DNA of 64,000 nt from Streptosporangium canum. Lineage in GTDB: Bacteria; Actinomycetota; Actinomycetes; Streptosporangiales; Streptosporangiaceae. Below, in pieces: positions 11,117 through 18,991 of this stretch. The position numbers and the translations under genes were made by a program. The stretch's first letter is position 1, and each line of letters starts with the position of its first letter. The stretch is from positions 1 to 64,000 of the forward strand of contig NZ_FOQY01000026.1 in assembly GCF_900113865.1 (NCBI RefSeq). Direction: 5' to 3'. The notes beneath the pieces are model-generated. The model searched no databases, had not been told where the DNA came from, and saw only the letters and a program-made list of their open reading frames with translations.

Positions 11117-12622
11117 ATGAGCACCGAAACGCTCATGCCGTACGACGAGGCGCTGGAGCGCTTCGAGCCGGTGCTGGGCCTGGAGACGCACGTCGAACTG
11201 GGCACGGCGTCGAAGATGTTCTGTGGTTGCCCGACCACGTTCGGCGCTCCGCCGAACACCCATGTCTGCCCGGTCTGCCTGGCCCTTCCCGGGGCGCTGC
11301 CGACGGCCAACGCCGCGGCGATCGAGTCGACGATCCGTATCGGCCTGGCGCTCAACTGCTCGATCGCCGAGTGGTGCCGCTTCGCCCGGAAGAACTACTT
11401 CTATCCGGACATGCCGAAGAACTACCAGATCAGCCAGTACGACGAGCCGCTCTGCTCCGACGGCTACCTCGACGTCGAGGTGGACGGGAAGACCGTGCGG
11501 ATCGAGATCGAGCGGGTCCACCTGGAGGAGGACACCGGCAAGTCCACCCACGTGGGAGGCGCGACCGGCCGCATCCACGGCGCCGACTACTCGATCGTCG
11601 ACTACAACCGCGCGGGCATCCCGCTGGTGGAGATCGTCACCAAGCCGATCCCGGGGACCGACCGGCTCGCCCCCGAGGTCGCCCGCGCCTACGGCACCGA
11701 GCTGCGCGAGGTCATGCGCGGCCTCGGCGTCTCGGACGTGCGCATGGAGGAGGGCTCCATGCGCTTCGACGTGAACGTCTCCCTCATGCCGCGCGGCTCC
11801 TCGGAGTGGGGCACCCGCACCGAGACCAAGAACGTGAACTCGCTGCGCAGCGTCGAGCGTTCGGTCCGCGGTGAGATCGAGCGCCAGGCCGCGATCCTGG
11901 CGGGCGGTGGCCGGATCTTCCAGGAGACCCGCCACTTCCACGAGAACACCGGCACCACCACCTCGGGCCGCTCCAAGGAGGAGGCGCAGGACTACCGCTA
12001 CTTCCCCGAGCCCGACCTGGTGCCGATCGCCCCCGACACCGCGTGGGTGGCCTCGCTCAAGGCCGCCCTGCCGGAGCTGCCGAGCGCGCGGCGCAAGCGG
12101 CTCCAGCAGGAGTGGGGCGTCTCCGACCTCGACATGGCGGCCATGCACAACGCCGACGCCATCGGCCTGGTCGAGGCGACGGTCGCCGCCGGGGCCCCGC
12201 CCGCGGACGCCCGCAAGTGGTGGATGGGCGAGCTGGCGCGCCGGGCCAACGAGGCCGGGGTGCCGCTGAGCGAGCTGCTGATCACCCCGGACCAGATCGC
12301 CCGGGTGTGCGCGATGGTCGCCGGGGGGGCGCTGAACGACAAGCTGGCCCGCCAGGTGCTGGAGGGCGTGCTGAACGGGGAGGGCTCCCCGGACGAGGTG
12401 GTGGCCGCCCGCGGGCTGCAGATCGTCAACGACGAGGGCGAGCTGACGGCGATCATCGACCAGGTCCTGGCCGACAACGCCGCCGCGGCCGACAAGGTCC
12501 GCAGCGGCAAGATCGCCGCAGTCGGCGCTCTCGTCGGCGGTGTCATGAAGGCCAGCCGCGGCAAGGCCGACGCGGGCCGGGCCCGTGAGCTCCTGCTGGA
12601 GAAGCTGGGCGTCTCCGAGTAG
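11117..12622 (+). CDS. gatB: Aspartyl/glutamyl-tRNA amidotransferase subunit B
   Basis: tRNA-binding kinase/amidotransferase subunit of GatCAB, 501 residues, full length. The N-terminal catalytic cradle shows [10 protein letters not shown], the Cys-rich zinc site C-G-C ... CPVCLALPG, and the strongly conserved [17 protein letters not shown] and [10 protein letters not shown] segments; the C-terminal helical and YqeY-like tail is complete. ATG 11117 is preferred to the ATG at 11096 because GAGGAGTGG lies about ten bases upstream of it. It is separated from gatA by the 1.8-kb ATPase/DUF4276 cassette and is followed by a strong terminator. Confidence 0.97.
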   Translation: MSTETLMPYDEALERFEPVLGLETHVELGTASKMFCGCPTTFGAPPNTHVCPVCLALPGALPTANAAAIESTIRIGLALNCSIAEWCRFARKNYFYPDMPKNYQISQYDEPLCSDGYLDVEVDGKTVRIEIERVHLEEDTGKSTHVGGATGRIHGADYSIVDYNRAGIPLVEIVTKPIPGTDRLAPEVARAYGTELREVMRGLGVSDVRMEEGSMRFDVNVSLMPRGSSEWGTRTETKNVNSLRSVERSVRGEIERQAAILAGGGRIFQETRHFHENTGTTTSGRSKEEAQDYRYFPEPDLVPIAPDTAWVASLKAALPELPSARRKRLQQEWGVSDLDMAAMHNADAIGLVEATVAAGAPPADARKWWMGELARRANEAGVPLSELLITPDQIARVCAMVAGGALNDKLARQVLEGVLNGEGSPDEVVAARGLQIVNDEGELTAIIDQVLADNAAAADKVRSGKIAAVGALVGGVMKASRGKADAGRARELLLEKLGVSE

Positions 12623-12660
12623 TCCACTCCGGTCCCCGCGGCGCCGCGCGGACCATATGA

Positions 12661-12695
12661 AAGGCCCCGCCGATCGAAAGATCAGCGGGGCTTTT
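12661..12695 (+). terminator. Rho-independent terminator of the gat operon
   Basis: A 15-base stem, AAGGCCCCGCCGATC against GATCAGCGGGGCTTT, closed by a GAAA tetraloop and ending in TTTT. It lies 39 bases after the gatB stop. Confidence 0.85.
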
Positions 12696-12732
12696 GTATG
12701 TGGTAATTCTGATTTTTCATATCAAATACATA

Positions 12733-12761
12733 TTGACTCAATTGTTCATTACTTGCACAGT
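12733..12761 (+). promoter_or_regulatory. Candidate promoter of the secreted SH3-like gene
   Basis: In an AT-rich island unlike its surroundings, TTGACT at 12733-12738 and CACAGT at 12756-12761 are 17 bases apart. The gene start at 12820 would leave a leader of about 50 bases with GGAG just before the GTG. Confidence 0.4.
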
Positions 12762-12819
12762 GATCACGTTAGTAACCCCTTTATCGCTGGCGCTGTTCGG
12801 CCCCAGGATCGGAGAACGC

Positions 12820-13200
12820 GTGAAAAGGTATTTGGCGCTCCTGGCCATGGTCCCGGCCGTTCTCGGCGGGACGCCGGCGGCCGTCTCCCCAGCTCACGCC
12901 GCCGCCCCCATTCCCAGCGCCTCCGTGGCCCTCGGGGTGGACGCTGTCATCGTCGCCGACGGCGTCCGCCTGCGGTCGAGCCCCGGAGGGTCGTACGTGA
13001 TCGGCCTTCTCTACTACGGCGATTACGGCCAGATACTTGGCTCGTCGAATGGCTGGTGCCGCTTCCGGCTGGGCGGCAGGTCGGCGTCCGGGCTGCCCGC
13101 GGGGACCACGGGATGGGCGTCCTGCTCCTACTTCGCGACGGAGGAGGGCCGGCGCATGTCGGAGGTGGCCGTCGACTCCCTGGAGGCCGGCTCTTCATGA
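12820..13200 (+). CDS. Small secreted SH3-like protein
   Basis: About 126 residues. The GTG at 12820 is chosen because GGAG precedes it and the protein then begins with a clean Sec signal peptide (VKRYLALLAMVPAVL ... AHA, cleavage near residue 28); the open frame extends 42 codons upstream into the AT-rich promoter. After a short linker, residues 40-100 resemble a bacterial SH3 (SH3b) fold: VRLRSSPGGSYVIGLLYYGD, then GSSNGWCRFRL and GWASCSYF. Two Cys residues (in WCRF and ASCSYF) could form a disulfide outside the cell. SH3b domains commonly bind cell-wall peptides; no enzyme domain is present. The gene stands alone after the gat terminator. Confidence 0.65.
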   Translation: MKRYLALLAMVPAVLGGTPAAVSPAHAAAPIPSASVALGVDAVIVADGVRLRSSPGGSYVIGLLYYGDYGQILGSSNGWCRFRLGGRSASGLPAGTTGWASCSYFATEEGRRMSEVAVDSLEAGSS

Positions 13201-13329
13201 CCGCCGTCTCCCCCTGACGGCCGGCTCTCCGTGACGGCGGGAACCCGAGGGAGCGGGCGGGGCCCCGCCGCTCTCCGGTACGGCGGGGCCCCGGCAACCG
13301 TCTGGCGCATGCCCGGTTCCCGGGACGGT

Positions 13330-14829
13330 CTACCCGGCGTGTGACGGGCGTGCGACCAGCTTCCTGACGAGCGGGACGGCCAGGACCAGCAGCGCGACCA
13401 CCAGCAGCACCGCCGCTATCGGGCTCCTGACCAGGACCGTCACGTCGCCCGCGCCGATGGCCAGGGCCCGGCGGAGCTGGATCTCGGCCATCGGGCCCAG
13501 GATCATGCCGATCACGGCCGGGGCCACCGGGAGCCCGAAGCGGCGCATCGCGAAGCCCAGCATGCCCAGGATGTAGAGAATGACCAGCTCCACCCAGGAG
13601 GAGTTGAGGGCGTAGACGCCCAGCGCGGCGAACAGCACGATGCCCGCGTAGAGGTAGGGGCGGGGCACGTGCAGCACCCGGGCCCAGAGCGGGGCCAGCG
13701 GCAGGTTGAGCACCAGCAGCATGGTGTTGCCGATGAACAGCGAGGCGACCATGCCCCAGACCAGCGCCGGGTTGTGGTCGAAGAGCTGGGGGCCGGGCTG
13801 CAGGCCGTACTGCTGGAAGGCCGCCAGCAGGATCGCGGCGGTCGCCGACGTGGGCAGGCCCAGCGTGAGCAGCGGGACGAGGGTGCCCGCGGCCGAGGCG
13901 TTGTTGGCGGCCTCGGGGCCGGCGACGCCCTCGATGGCGCCCTTGCCGTACTCCTCGCGGGCGACCCCGCGGGCCAGGCGCTTCTCGATCGAATACGACA
14001 GGAAGGTGGGGATCTCCGCGCCGCCGCCGGGCAGCGCCCCGAACGGGAAGCCGAGCGCGGTGCCGCGCAGCCACGGCCGCCAGGACCTCGACCAGTCGGA
14101 GCGGCCGAGGAACGCCCGGCCGACCGGGACGACCTCCGGCTCGCCGTGCCGCAGCCGTGAGGCGACGTAGAGCACCTCGCCCAGCGCGAACAGGCCGACC
14201 GCGACGATCACCACGTCGATGCCGTCGAGAAGCTGCGGGACGCCCAGGGTCAGCCGCGCCTGCCCGGTCTGCTGGTCGATGCCGACCAGCCCGATGACCA
14301 GGCCGATCCCCAGCGAGGCCAGCCCGCGCACGACCGAGCGCGACAGCACCGACGACACCGCGGTGAAGGCCAGTACGGCCAGGGCGAAGTAGTCCTCGGG
14401 ACCGAACGAGATCGCGAAGTCCACCACCAGCGGAGCCGCGACGACCAGCAGCCCGGTGGCGATCGTGCCCGCGACGAACGAACCGATCGCGGCGGTGGCC
14501 AGCGCCTGGGCCGCCCGGCCCCGCTTGGCCATCTTGTTGCCCTCGAGCGCGGTGATCATCGAGGAGCTCTCGCCGGGGGTGTTGAGCAGGATCGAGGTGG
14601 TGGACCCGCCGTACATGCCGCCGTAGTAGATCCCGGCGAACATGATGAACGCGCTCGCCGGGGGGACGGTGAAGGTGATCGGCAGCAGCAGCGCCACCGT
14701 CATGGCCGGTCCGATGCCGGGCAGCACCCCGACCAGCGTGCCGAGAGTGACCCCGACCAGCGCGTAGAGCAGGTTGACCGGGGTCAGTGCGGTCGCGAAC
14801 CCCTCCATCAGAAGCTGGAACGGATCCAC
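13330..14829 (-). CDS. tctA: Tripartite tricarboxylate transporter, large membrane subunit TctA
   Basis: 499-residue polytopic membrane protein with about twelve hydrophobic segments, the size and pattern of TctA. Family features include the N-terminal [16 protein letters not shown] loop, [24 protein letters not shown] and the second [16 protein letters not shown] repeat, the two G-P motifs of the tandem TctA halves. It forms the uptake channel with TctB for carboxylates delivered by TctC. It starts with GTG at 14829, directly abutting the tctB stop (14830-14832), as the last gene of tctC-tctB-tctA. Confidence 0.95.
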   Translation of the reverse strand: MDPFQLLMEGFATALTPVNLLYALVGVTLGTLVGVLPGIGPAMTVALLLPITFTVPPASAFIMFAGIYYGGMYGGSTTSILLNTPGESSSMITALEGNKMAKRGRAAQALATAAIGSFVAGTIATGLLVVAAPLVVDFAISFGPEDYFALAVLAFTAVSSVLSRSVVRGLASLGIGLVIGLVGIDQQTGQARLTLGVPQLLDGIDVVIVAVGLFALGEVLYVASRLRHGEPEVVPVGRAFLGRSDWSRSWRPWLRGTALGFPFGALPGGGAEIPTFLSYSIEKRLARGVAREEYGKGAIEGVAGPEAANNASAAGTLVPLLTLGLPTSATAAILLAAFQQYGLQPGPQLFDHNPALVWGMVASLFIGNTMLLVLNLPLAPLWARVLHVPRPYLYAGIVLFAALGVYALNSSWVELVILYILGMLGFAMRRFGLPVAPAVIGMILGPMAEIQLRRALAIGAGDVTVLVRSPIAAVLLVVALLVLAVPLVRKLVARPSHAG

Positions 14830-15366
14830 CTAGATCACCCCCGACAGCAGCCCCGCGGGCAGCGTCACGCCCAGGCCCTTGACGAAGGCCAGGTAGGTGA
14901 CGGTGGACAGCACCACCGCGATCACGCCTGCCTGCAGCCGCCGGGTGGCCCCGAGCACCACCGAGAGGCCGAAGAAGAGCAACGCGCCCGCGATGATCCA
15001 GCCGAGCAGGTCCAGCAGCCCGGCGAAGGCCAGGAAGATCACGCTCACCAGCGCGACCGTCCGCCAGTCCGGGCGGGCGCCGGCGTCGACGTCCTCGCTC
15101 TCCTCGGGGTCGCCGTGGCCACCCCGGACCACGTCGATCACGTAGAACAGCCCGATCAGCAGCAGCGCCGAACCGACGATGACCGGGAAGAACCGGGGTC
15201 CCAGCCCGAGAGAGGAGCCCGCGGTGCTGACGTCCGCGGTCCCCGCGATCACGAACACGCCCAGCCCGAGGACGATCAGCGCCAGGACGAGCTCGGGCCG
15301 CCGCCATGAGTGCGCCGGGCCGGCGCCACGGTCGGTGGCGCCGGTCGGCTCTTCGGTGGAGTACAT
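14830..15366 (-). CDS. tctB: Tripartite tricarboxylate transporter, small membrane subunit TctB
   Basis: 178 residues with four hydrophobic segments: about 30-50 (LALIVLGLGVFVIAG), 62-85, 108-145 and the C-terminal helix. It fits the TctB family in size and place. The ATG at 15366 overlaps the tctC stop by one base (TGATG), so the start is set by coupling; the open frame upstream lies inside tctC. A stretch of acidic residues (EESEDVD) links TM2 and TM3. Confidence 0.9.
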   Translation of the reverse strand: MYSTEEPTGATDRGAGPAHSWRRPELVLALIVLGLGVFVIAGTADVSTAGSSLGLGPRFFPVIVGSALLLIGLFYVIDVVRGGHGDPEESEDVDAGARPDWRTVALVSVIFLAFAGLLDLLGWIIAGALLFFGLSVVLGATRRLQAGVIAVVLSTVTYLAFVKGLGVTLPAGLLSGVI

Positions 15367-16337
15367 CAGGAGACGAGTCCCATTTCCGCGATGATGGTCT
15401 TGACCTTGGTCTGCTCGGCGGCGAGGTAGTCGGCGAACTGCTGGCCGGTCTGGAAGGAGTCGATCCAGCCGTTCTTGGCCACCGCGTCCTTCCACGCCTG
15501 CGAGTCGTGCATCTTGGTGACCAGGTCGGTCAGGTTCTTCCTGGCGGCGTCGTCCAGTCCGGGCGGGGCCACGAACCCGCGCCAGTTGGCCAGCTCGACG
15601 TCCAGGCCGCCCTCCTTCAGAGTGGGCGAGTCGACGCTGTCGACGCGGGCGGGCGAGGTCACGCCGAGGGCGCGGAGCTTGCCGGACTTCACGTGCTCGG
15701 CGAACTCGCCGATGCCGGAGACGCCCATCGCCACCTTGTTACCCAGCAGCGCGTTGAGCGCCTCACCGCCGCCGGAGTGGGCGATGTAGTTGACCTGCTT
15801 GGGGTCGATCCCGGCGGCCTTGGCCATCAGGCCCGCCACGATGTGGTCGGTGCCGCCGGCGGAGCCGCCCGCGATCGCGATCTTCGCGGGGTCGGCCTTC
15901 CAGGCCGTCACCAGGTCGGCCAGCGTCTTGTACGGCGACTCCGCCGGAACCACGACGATCTCGTACTCCTCGGTGAGCTTCGCGATGGGCGTGGTCTCGG
16001 CCAGCGTGACCTTCGACTTGTTCTGCTCCACCGCGCCCACCATGACCAGGCCCATGGTCATCAGCAGGTCGCCGTTGCCCTTCTGGCCCGCGAGCTGGGC
16101 CAGGCCGATGGTGCCGCCCGCGCCGGGGACGTTGTAGACCTCCACCTTGCGGGACGGCTCGGCCGACTTGAGGGCCTCGGCCGCCGTACGCGAGGTCTGG
16201 TCCCACCCGCCGCCCGGCGAGGCCGGAGCCATGATTTTCAGCGTGCCGACGCCCGAGCCCGAGCCCGAGCCGCACGCGGTGAGGGCGGCGAGGGACAGAG
16301 CCGCGAGGGCGGCGAGTCTCCGGAGACGCATGGTCAA
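15366..16337 (-). CDS. tctC: Tripartite tricarboxylate transporter substrate-binding lipoprotein TctC
   Basis: 323 residues. A lipoprotein signal ends in LTAC at Cys22, followed by a Gly-Ser linker, so it is anchored outside the membrane. The Bug/TctC fold is recognisable from IMAPASPGGGWDQTSR at the mature N-terminus, GTIGLAQLAG, GGSAGGTDHIVAGLMAKAAG and VNYIAHSGGGEALNALLGNKV. It captures a small di- or tricarboxylate; citrate is only one possibility. It is the first gene of the tctCBA operon and divergent from a CitA/CitB-type two-component system that very probably controls it. Confidence 0.93.
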   Translation of the reverse strand: MTMRLRRLAALAALSLAALTACGSGSGSGVGTLKIMAPASPGGGWDQTSRTAAEALKSAEPSRKVEVYNVPGAGGTIGLAQLAGQKGNGDLLMTMGLVMVGAVEQNKSKVTLAETTPIAKLTEEYEIVVVPAESPYKTLADLVTAWKADPAKIAIAGGSAGGTDHIVAGLMAKAAGIDPKQVNYIAHSGGGEALNALLGNKVAMGVSGIGEFAEHVKSGKLRALGVTSPARVDSVDSPTLKEGGLDVELANWRGFVAPPGLDDAARKNLTDLVTKMHDSQAWKDAVAKNGWIDSFQTGQQFADYLAAEQTKVKTIIAEMGLVS

Positions 16338-16511
16338 CTCCCAACAACGGAAAGAAAGCGTGGTGAGGATGCTGGGCGTCGCGGACGGCGGTGTCGATCC
16401 TTTGCGAGGTTGCCGTCGTATCGGTCGTATTGGTCATGCCAGGCACGATCGCCGCGACCGCGCCGTTATCTCCGGCTGCTTTCATAATCTCCCTGACCAG
16501 GGAGTTCACTC
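16338..16511. promoter_or_regulatory. Divergent control region between tctCBA and its two-component system
   Basis: Two adjacent 9-base direct repeats, TCGTATCGG (16416-16424) and TCGTATTGG (16425-16433), are a plausible response-regulator site. CTCCCT and AGGGAG at 16489-16504 form a small hairpin with loop GACC; AGGGAG is the ribosome site of the kinase gene, seven bases from its GTG, so the hairpin could limit translation. Confidence 0.45.
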
Positions 16512-18236
16512 GTGCGACGCATACTCAACGCCTCCCTCGGCACCCAGTTGTTCGTGCTGCAGACGGTGATCGTGTTCCTCGCGGTGGGCGGCACGGCGGG
16601 CGTCTGGATGGAACACACCCGCAGCCAGCTCGACCGGCAGTACCAGCAGCGCGCACTGGCGATCGCCGAGTCCGTCGCCGGGCTTCCCCAGGTCCGCGAG
16701 GCCTTCGCGCGTCCCCGGCCGGAGTCGATCCTGCAGCCGATCGCCGCCGGGGTGCAGGCGGCCACCGGCGCCGACTACGTGGTGATCGCCAACCGCGAGC
16801 AGATCCGCTACGCGCACCCCAACACGGCGCTGATCGGCAAGAGGCTGTCCACCGACGGCTCGGAGATCATGAGCAGCGGCCATGCCTGGACCGGCATCCA
16901 GACCGGCACCCTCGGCCGTTCCGTGCGCGGCAAGGCCCCGATCTTCGACTCCTCCGGCCGGGTCATCGGCCTGGCCTCGGTCGGCGTGCTCCAGGACACC
17001 GTCGCCGACGAACTCGGTTCGGCGCTGCCGCCGCTGCTGTGGACCGTGCTCGCCGTACTCCTCGCCGGGTCGGCGGCCACCGGGCTGATCGCCCGGCGGG
17101 TCCGCCGGCAGACCTTCGGCCTGGAACCCCGGGAGATCGCGGCCCTGCTCGAACAGCGCGAGGGGGTGCTGCACGGCGTGAAGGAGGGGGTGCTCGCCCT
17201 CGACCTCCAGGGCAGGGTGACGCTGGTCAACGACGCGGCCCGCGACCTGATCGGCCTCTCCGCCCACGACGTGGGCCGTGAACTGCGTGAGATGCCGCTG
17301 TCGGACCGGATGCGGGACGTGCTGGACGGCGTGGACGCCGGCGACGACCGGGTGGTGCTCCACCGCGACCGCGTGCTCGTGCTCAACCGCACCCCGGTCG
17401 CGGTCCGCGACCAGCAGAGCGGCTGGGTGGTCACCCTGCGCGACCGGACCGAGCTGGTACGGCTGGCACACGAGCTCGACCAGGCCAGCAGCACCACCGA
17501 CGCGCTGCGTGCCCAGGCCCACGAGTTCGCCAACCGGATGCACACGGTGGTCGGCCTGCTGGAGCTCGGCGAGCACGACATGGCCGTCAACTACATCACC
17601 CAGACCTCCGAGGCCTACGGTCTGTACGCGTCCGGCATCCGGGAGAAGGTCGCCGATCCGACCCTGGCCGCGCTGCTGCTGGCCAAGTCCGCCGAGGCGG
17701 CCGAGCGGGGCGCGTCCCTGGTGCTCGCCGAGGACTGCCGGGTGGAGGAGGGCGTGCTCGGCGACCCCCATGACGCCGTGCTGGTGGTCGGCAACCTGGT
17801 GGCCAACGCCCTCGACGCGCTGGAGGAGATCGGCGGCACGGTCGAGGTCTCGGTCCGCACCGAGACCGACGGCCTGCACGTCCGGGTCGGCGACTCCGGC
17901 CCGGGGATCACCCCCGGCCTGGCCGAGGAGGTCTTCCGCGAGGGCTTCACCACCAAGATCGCACACGCGGGCCCGCGCGGACTCGGTCTCGCCCTGACCC
18001 GCCAGGCGTGCTCGCGCCGGGGCGGCTGGGTGCGGGTGCACAACGCCGGCGGCGCCGTCTTCACGGCCCTGCTGCCCCGGCGCGAGGACACCGGAGGGGC
18101 CCGGCCGCAGGGAAGCGGGACGGGCGGGCGGGAGAGCGCGACCGGCGACGGACCGGGGAACGGGACGGGTGGGTGGCGGGAGAGCGCGACCGGCGACGGG
18201 CGGGGCCGGATCACGGACGCGGAGGTGCCGAGATGA
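16512..18236 (+). CDS. CitA/DcuS-type sensor histidine kinase
   Basis: 574-residue membrane sensor. TM1 lies near residues 10-31, an extracytoplasmic PDC/sCache sensor domain follows to about 175 (with the GRSVRGKAPIFDSSGRVIGLASVGV strand region), TM2 is about 178-200, then a PAS domain (about 215-320). The Spo0B-like dimerisation helix carries the phospho-accepting His337 in AQAHEFANRMH, followed by an HATPase_c domain with NLVANALDA (N box), GDSGPGI (G1) and GPRGLGLALT (G2). The C-terminal 40 residues are low-complexity Gly/Arg/Ser with a repeated RESATGDG. GTG 16512 follows AGGGAG. It pairs with the next gene by an ATGA overlap and presumably senses the carboxylate taken up by TctCBA. Confidence 0.92.
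   Translation: MRRILNASLGTQLFVLQTVIVFLAVGGTAGVWMEHTRSQLDRQYQQRALAIAESVAGLPQVREAFARPRPESILQPIAAGVQAATGADYVVIANREQIRYAHPNTALIGKRLSTDGSEIMSSGHAWTGIQTGTLGRSVRGKAPIFDSSGRVIGLASVGVLQDTVADELGSALPPLLWTVLAVLLAGSAATGLIARRVRRQTFGLEPREIAALLEQREGVLHGVKEGVLALDLQGRVTLVNDAARDLIGLSAHDVGRELREMPLSDRMRDVLDGVDAGDDRVVLHRDRVLVLNRTPVAVRDQQSGWVVTLRDRTELVRLAHELDQASSTTDALRAQAHEFANRMHTVVGLLELGEHDMAVNYITQTSEAYGLYASGIREKVADPTLAALLLAKSAEAAERGASLVLAEDCRVEEGVLGDPHDAVLVVGNLVANALDALEEIGGTVEVSVRTETDGLHVRVGDSGPGITPGLAEEVFREGFTTKIAHAGPRGLGLALTRQACSRRGGWVRVHNAGGAVFTALLPRREDTGGARPQGSGTGGRESATGDGPGNGTGGWRESATGDGRGRITDAEVPR
18129..18199 (+). repeat. 23-base direct repeat inside the kinase 3' end
   Basis: The sequence from 18129 to 18151 (starting CGGGAGAGCGCGACC) recurs exactly at 18177-18199. 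The 48-base period is 16 codons, so both copies are read in frame as RESATGDG. This is a small in-frame duplication in a low-complexity tail. Confidence 0.7.
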
Positions 18237-18904
18237 TCCGGGTGCTCGTCGTCGACGACGACTTCATGGTGGCCAGGATCCACAGCGGCTATGTGGCGCG
18301 GGTGCCCGGGTTCACGGTGGTCGACGCCGTGCACACCGGCAGGGCGGCGGTCGCGGCGGTGGCCGAGCACCGGCCCGACCTGGTGCTGCTGGACGTCTAC
18401 CTGCCGGACATGTCCGGCCTCGACGTCCTCATGACGCTCAGGGGCGTGTCCCACCCGGTCGACGTCCTGGTGATCACCGCCGCGCGCGACGTGGCGACGG
18501 TCCGCGCGGCCATGCGCGGTGGCGCGGTGAACTACCTGATCAAGCCCTTCACCGCCGGAGCGCTCACCGAGCGCCTCGGGCAGTACGCCGACACCCGCAG
18601 GCAGCTCGCCGCCATCGGGTCCGAGGTCCGCCAGGACGAGGTGGACCGGTTCTTCGGCGCGGACAGGGGCGGGCCGCCGCCGCTGCCCAAGGGGCTGTCG
18701 GCCACCACCTGCGGCCTGGTCGCCGACGCGCTCAGGGAGACCGGCACCGACGTGTCGGCGGCCGAGGCGGCGGTGCTCACCGGGCTCTCCCGGGTCAGCG
18801 CCCGGCGCTACCTGGAGTACCTGTGCGCGACGGGTCAGGCCGAGCTGCGGCCGAGGTACGGCACCGCCGGGCGGCCCGAACACCGCTACCGGTGGACGGG
18901 CTGA
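18233..18904 (+). CDS. CitB/DcuR-type response regulator
   Basis: 223 residues. Receiver domain 1-120 has the acidic pocket DDD at 8-10, phospho-acceptor Asp54 (LLDVYLPD), Thr82 and Lys104 (LIKPF). The C-terminal part has a helix-turn-helix typical of the CitB family (SAAEAAVLTGLSRVSARRYLEYLCATGQAEL), ending in RPEHRYRW. The ATG at 18233 overlaps the kinase stop (ATGA). It most likely binds the tctC-kinase intergenic region. Confidence 0.92.
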   Translation: MIRVLVVDDDFMVARIHSGYVARVPGFTVVDAVHTGRAAVAAVAEHRPDLVLLDVYLPDMSGLDVLMTLRGVSHPVDVLVITAARDVATVRAAMRGGAVNYLIKPFTAGALTERLGQYADTRRQLAAIGSEVRQDEVDRFFGADRGGPPPLPKGLSATTCGLVADALRETGTDVSAAEAAVLTGLSRVSARRYLEYLCATGQAELRPRYGTAGRPEHRYRWTG

Positions 18905-18991
18905 TTCGTTACGCCTTTTCGGGCCTCGGCCGATGGTTGTGGTTTAGGGTTAACGGAGGTAAAAACTGCGGAGCAGGAGGAGACGGAGGCC

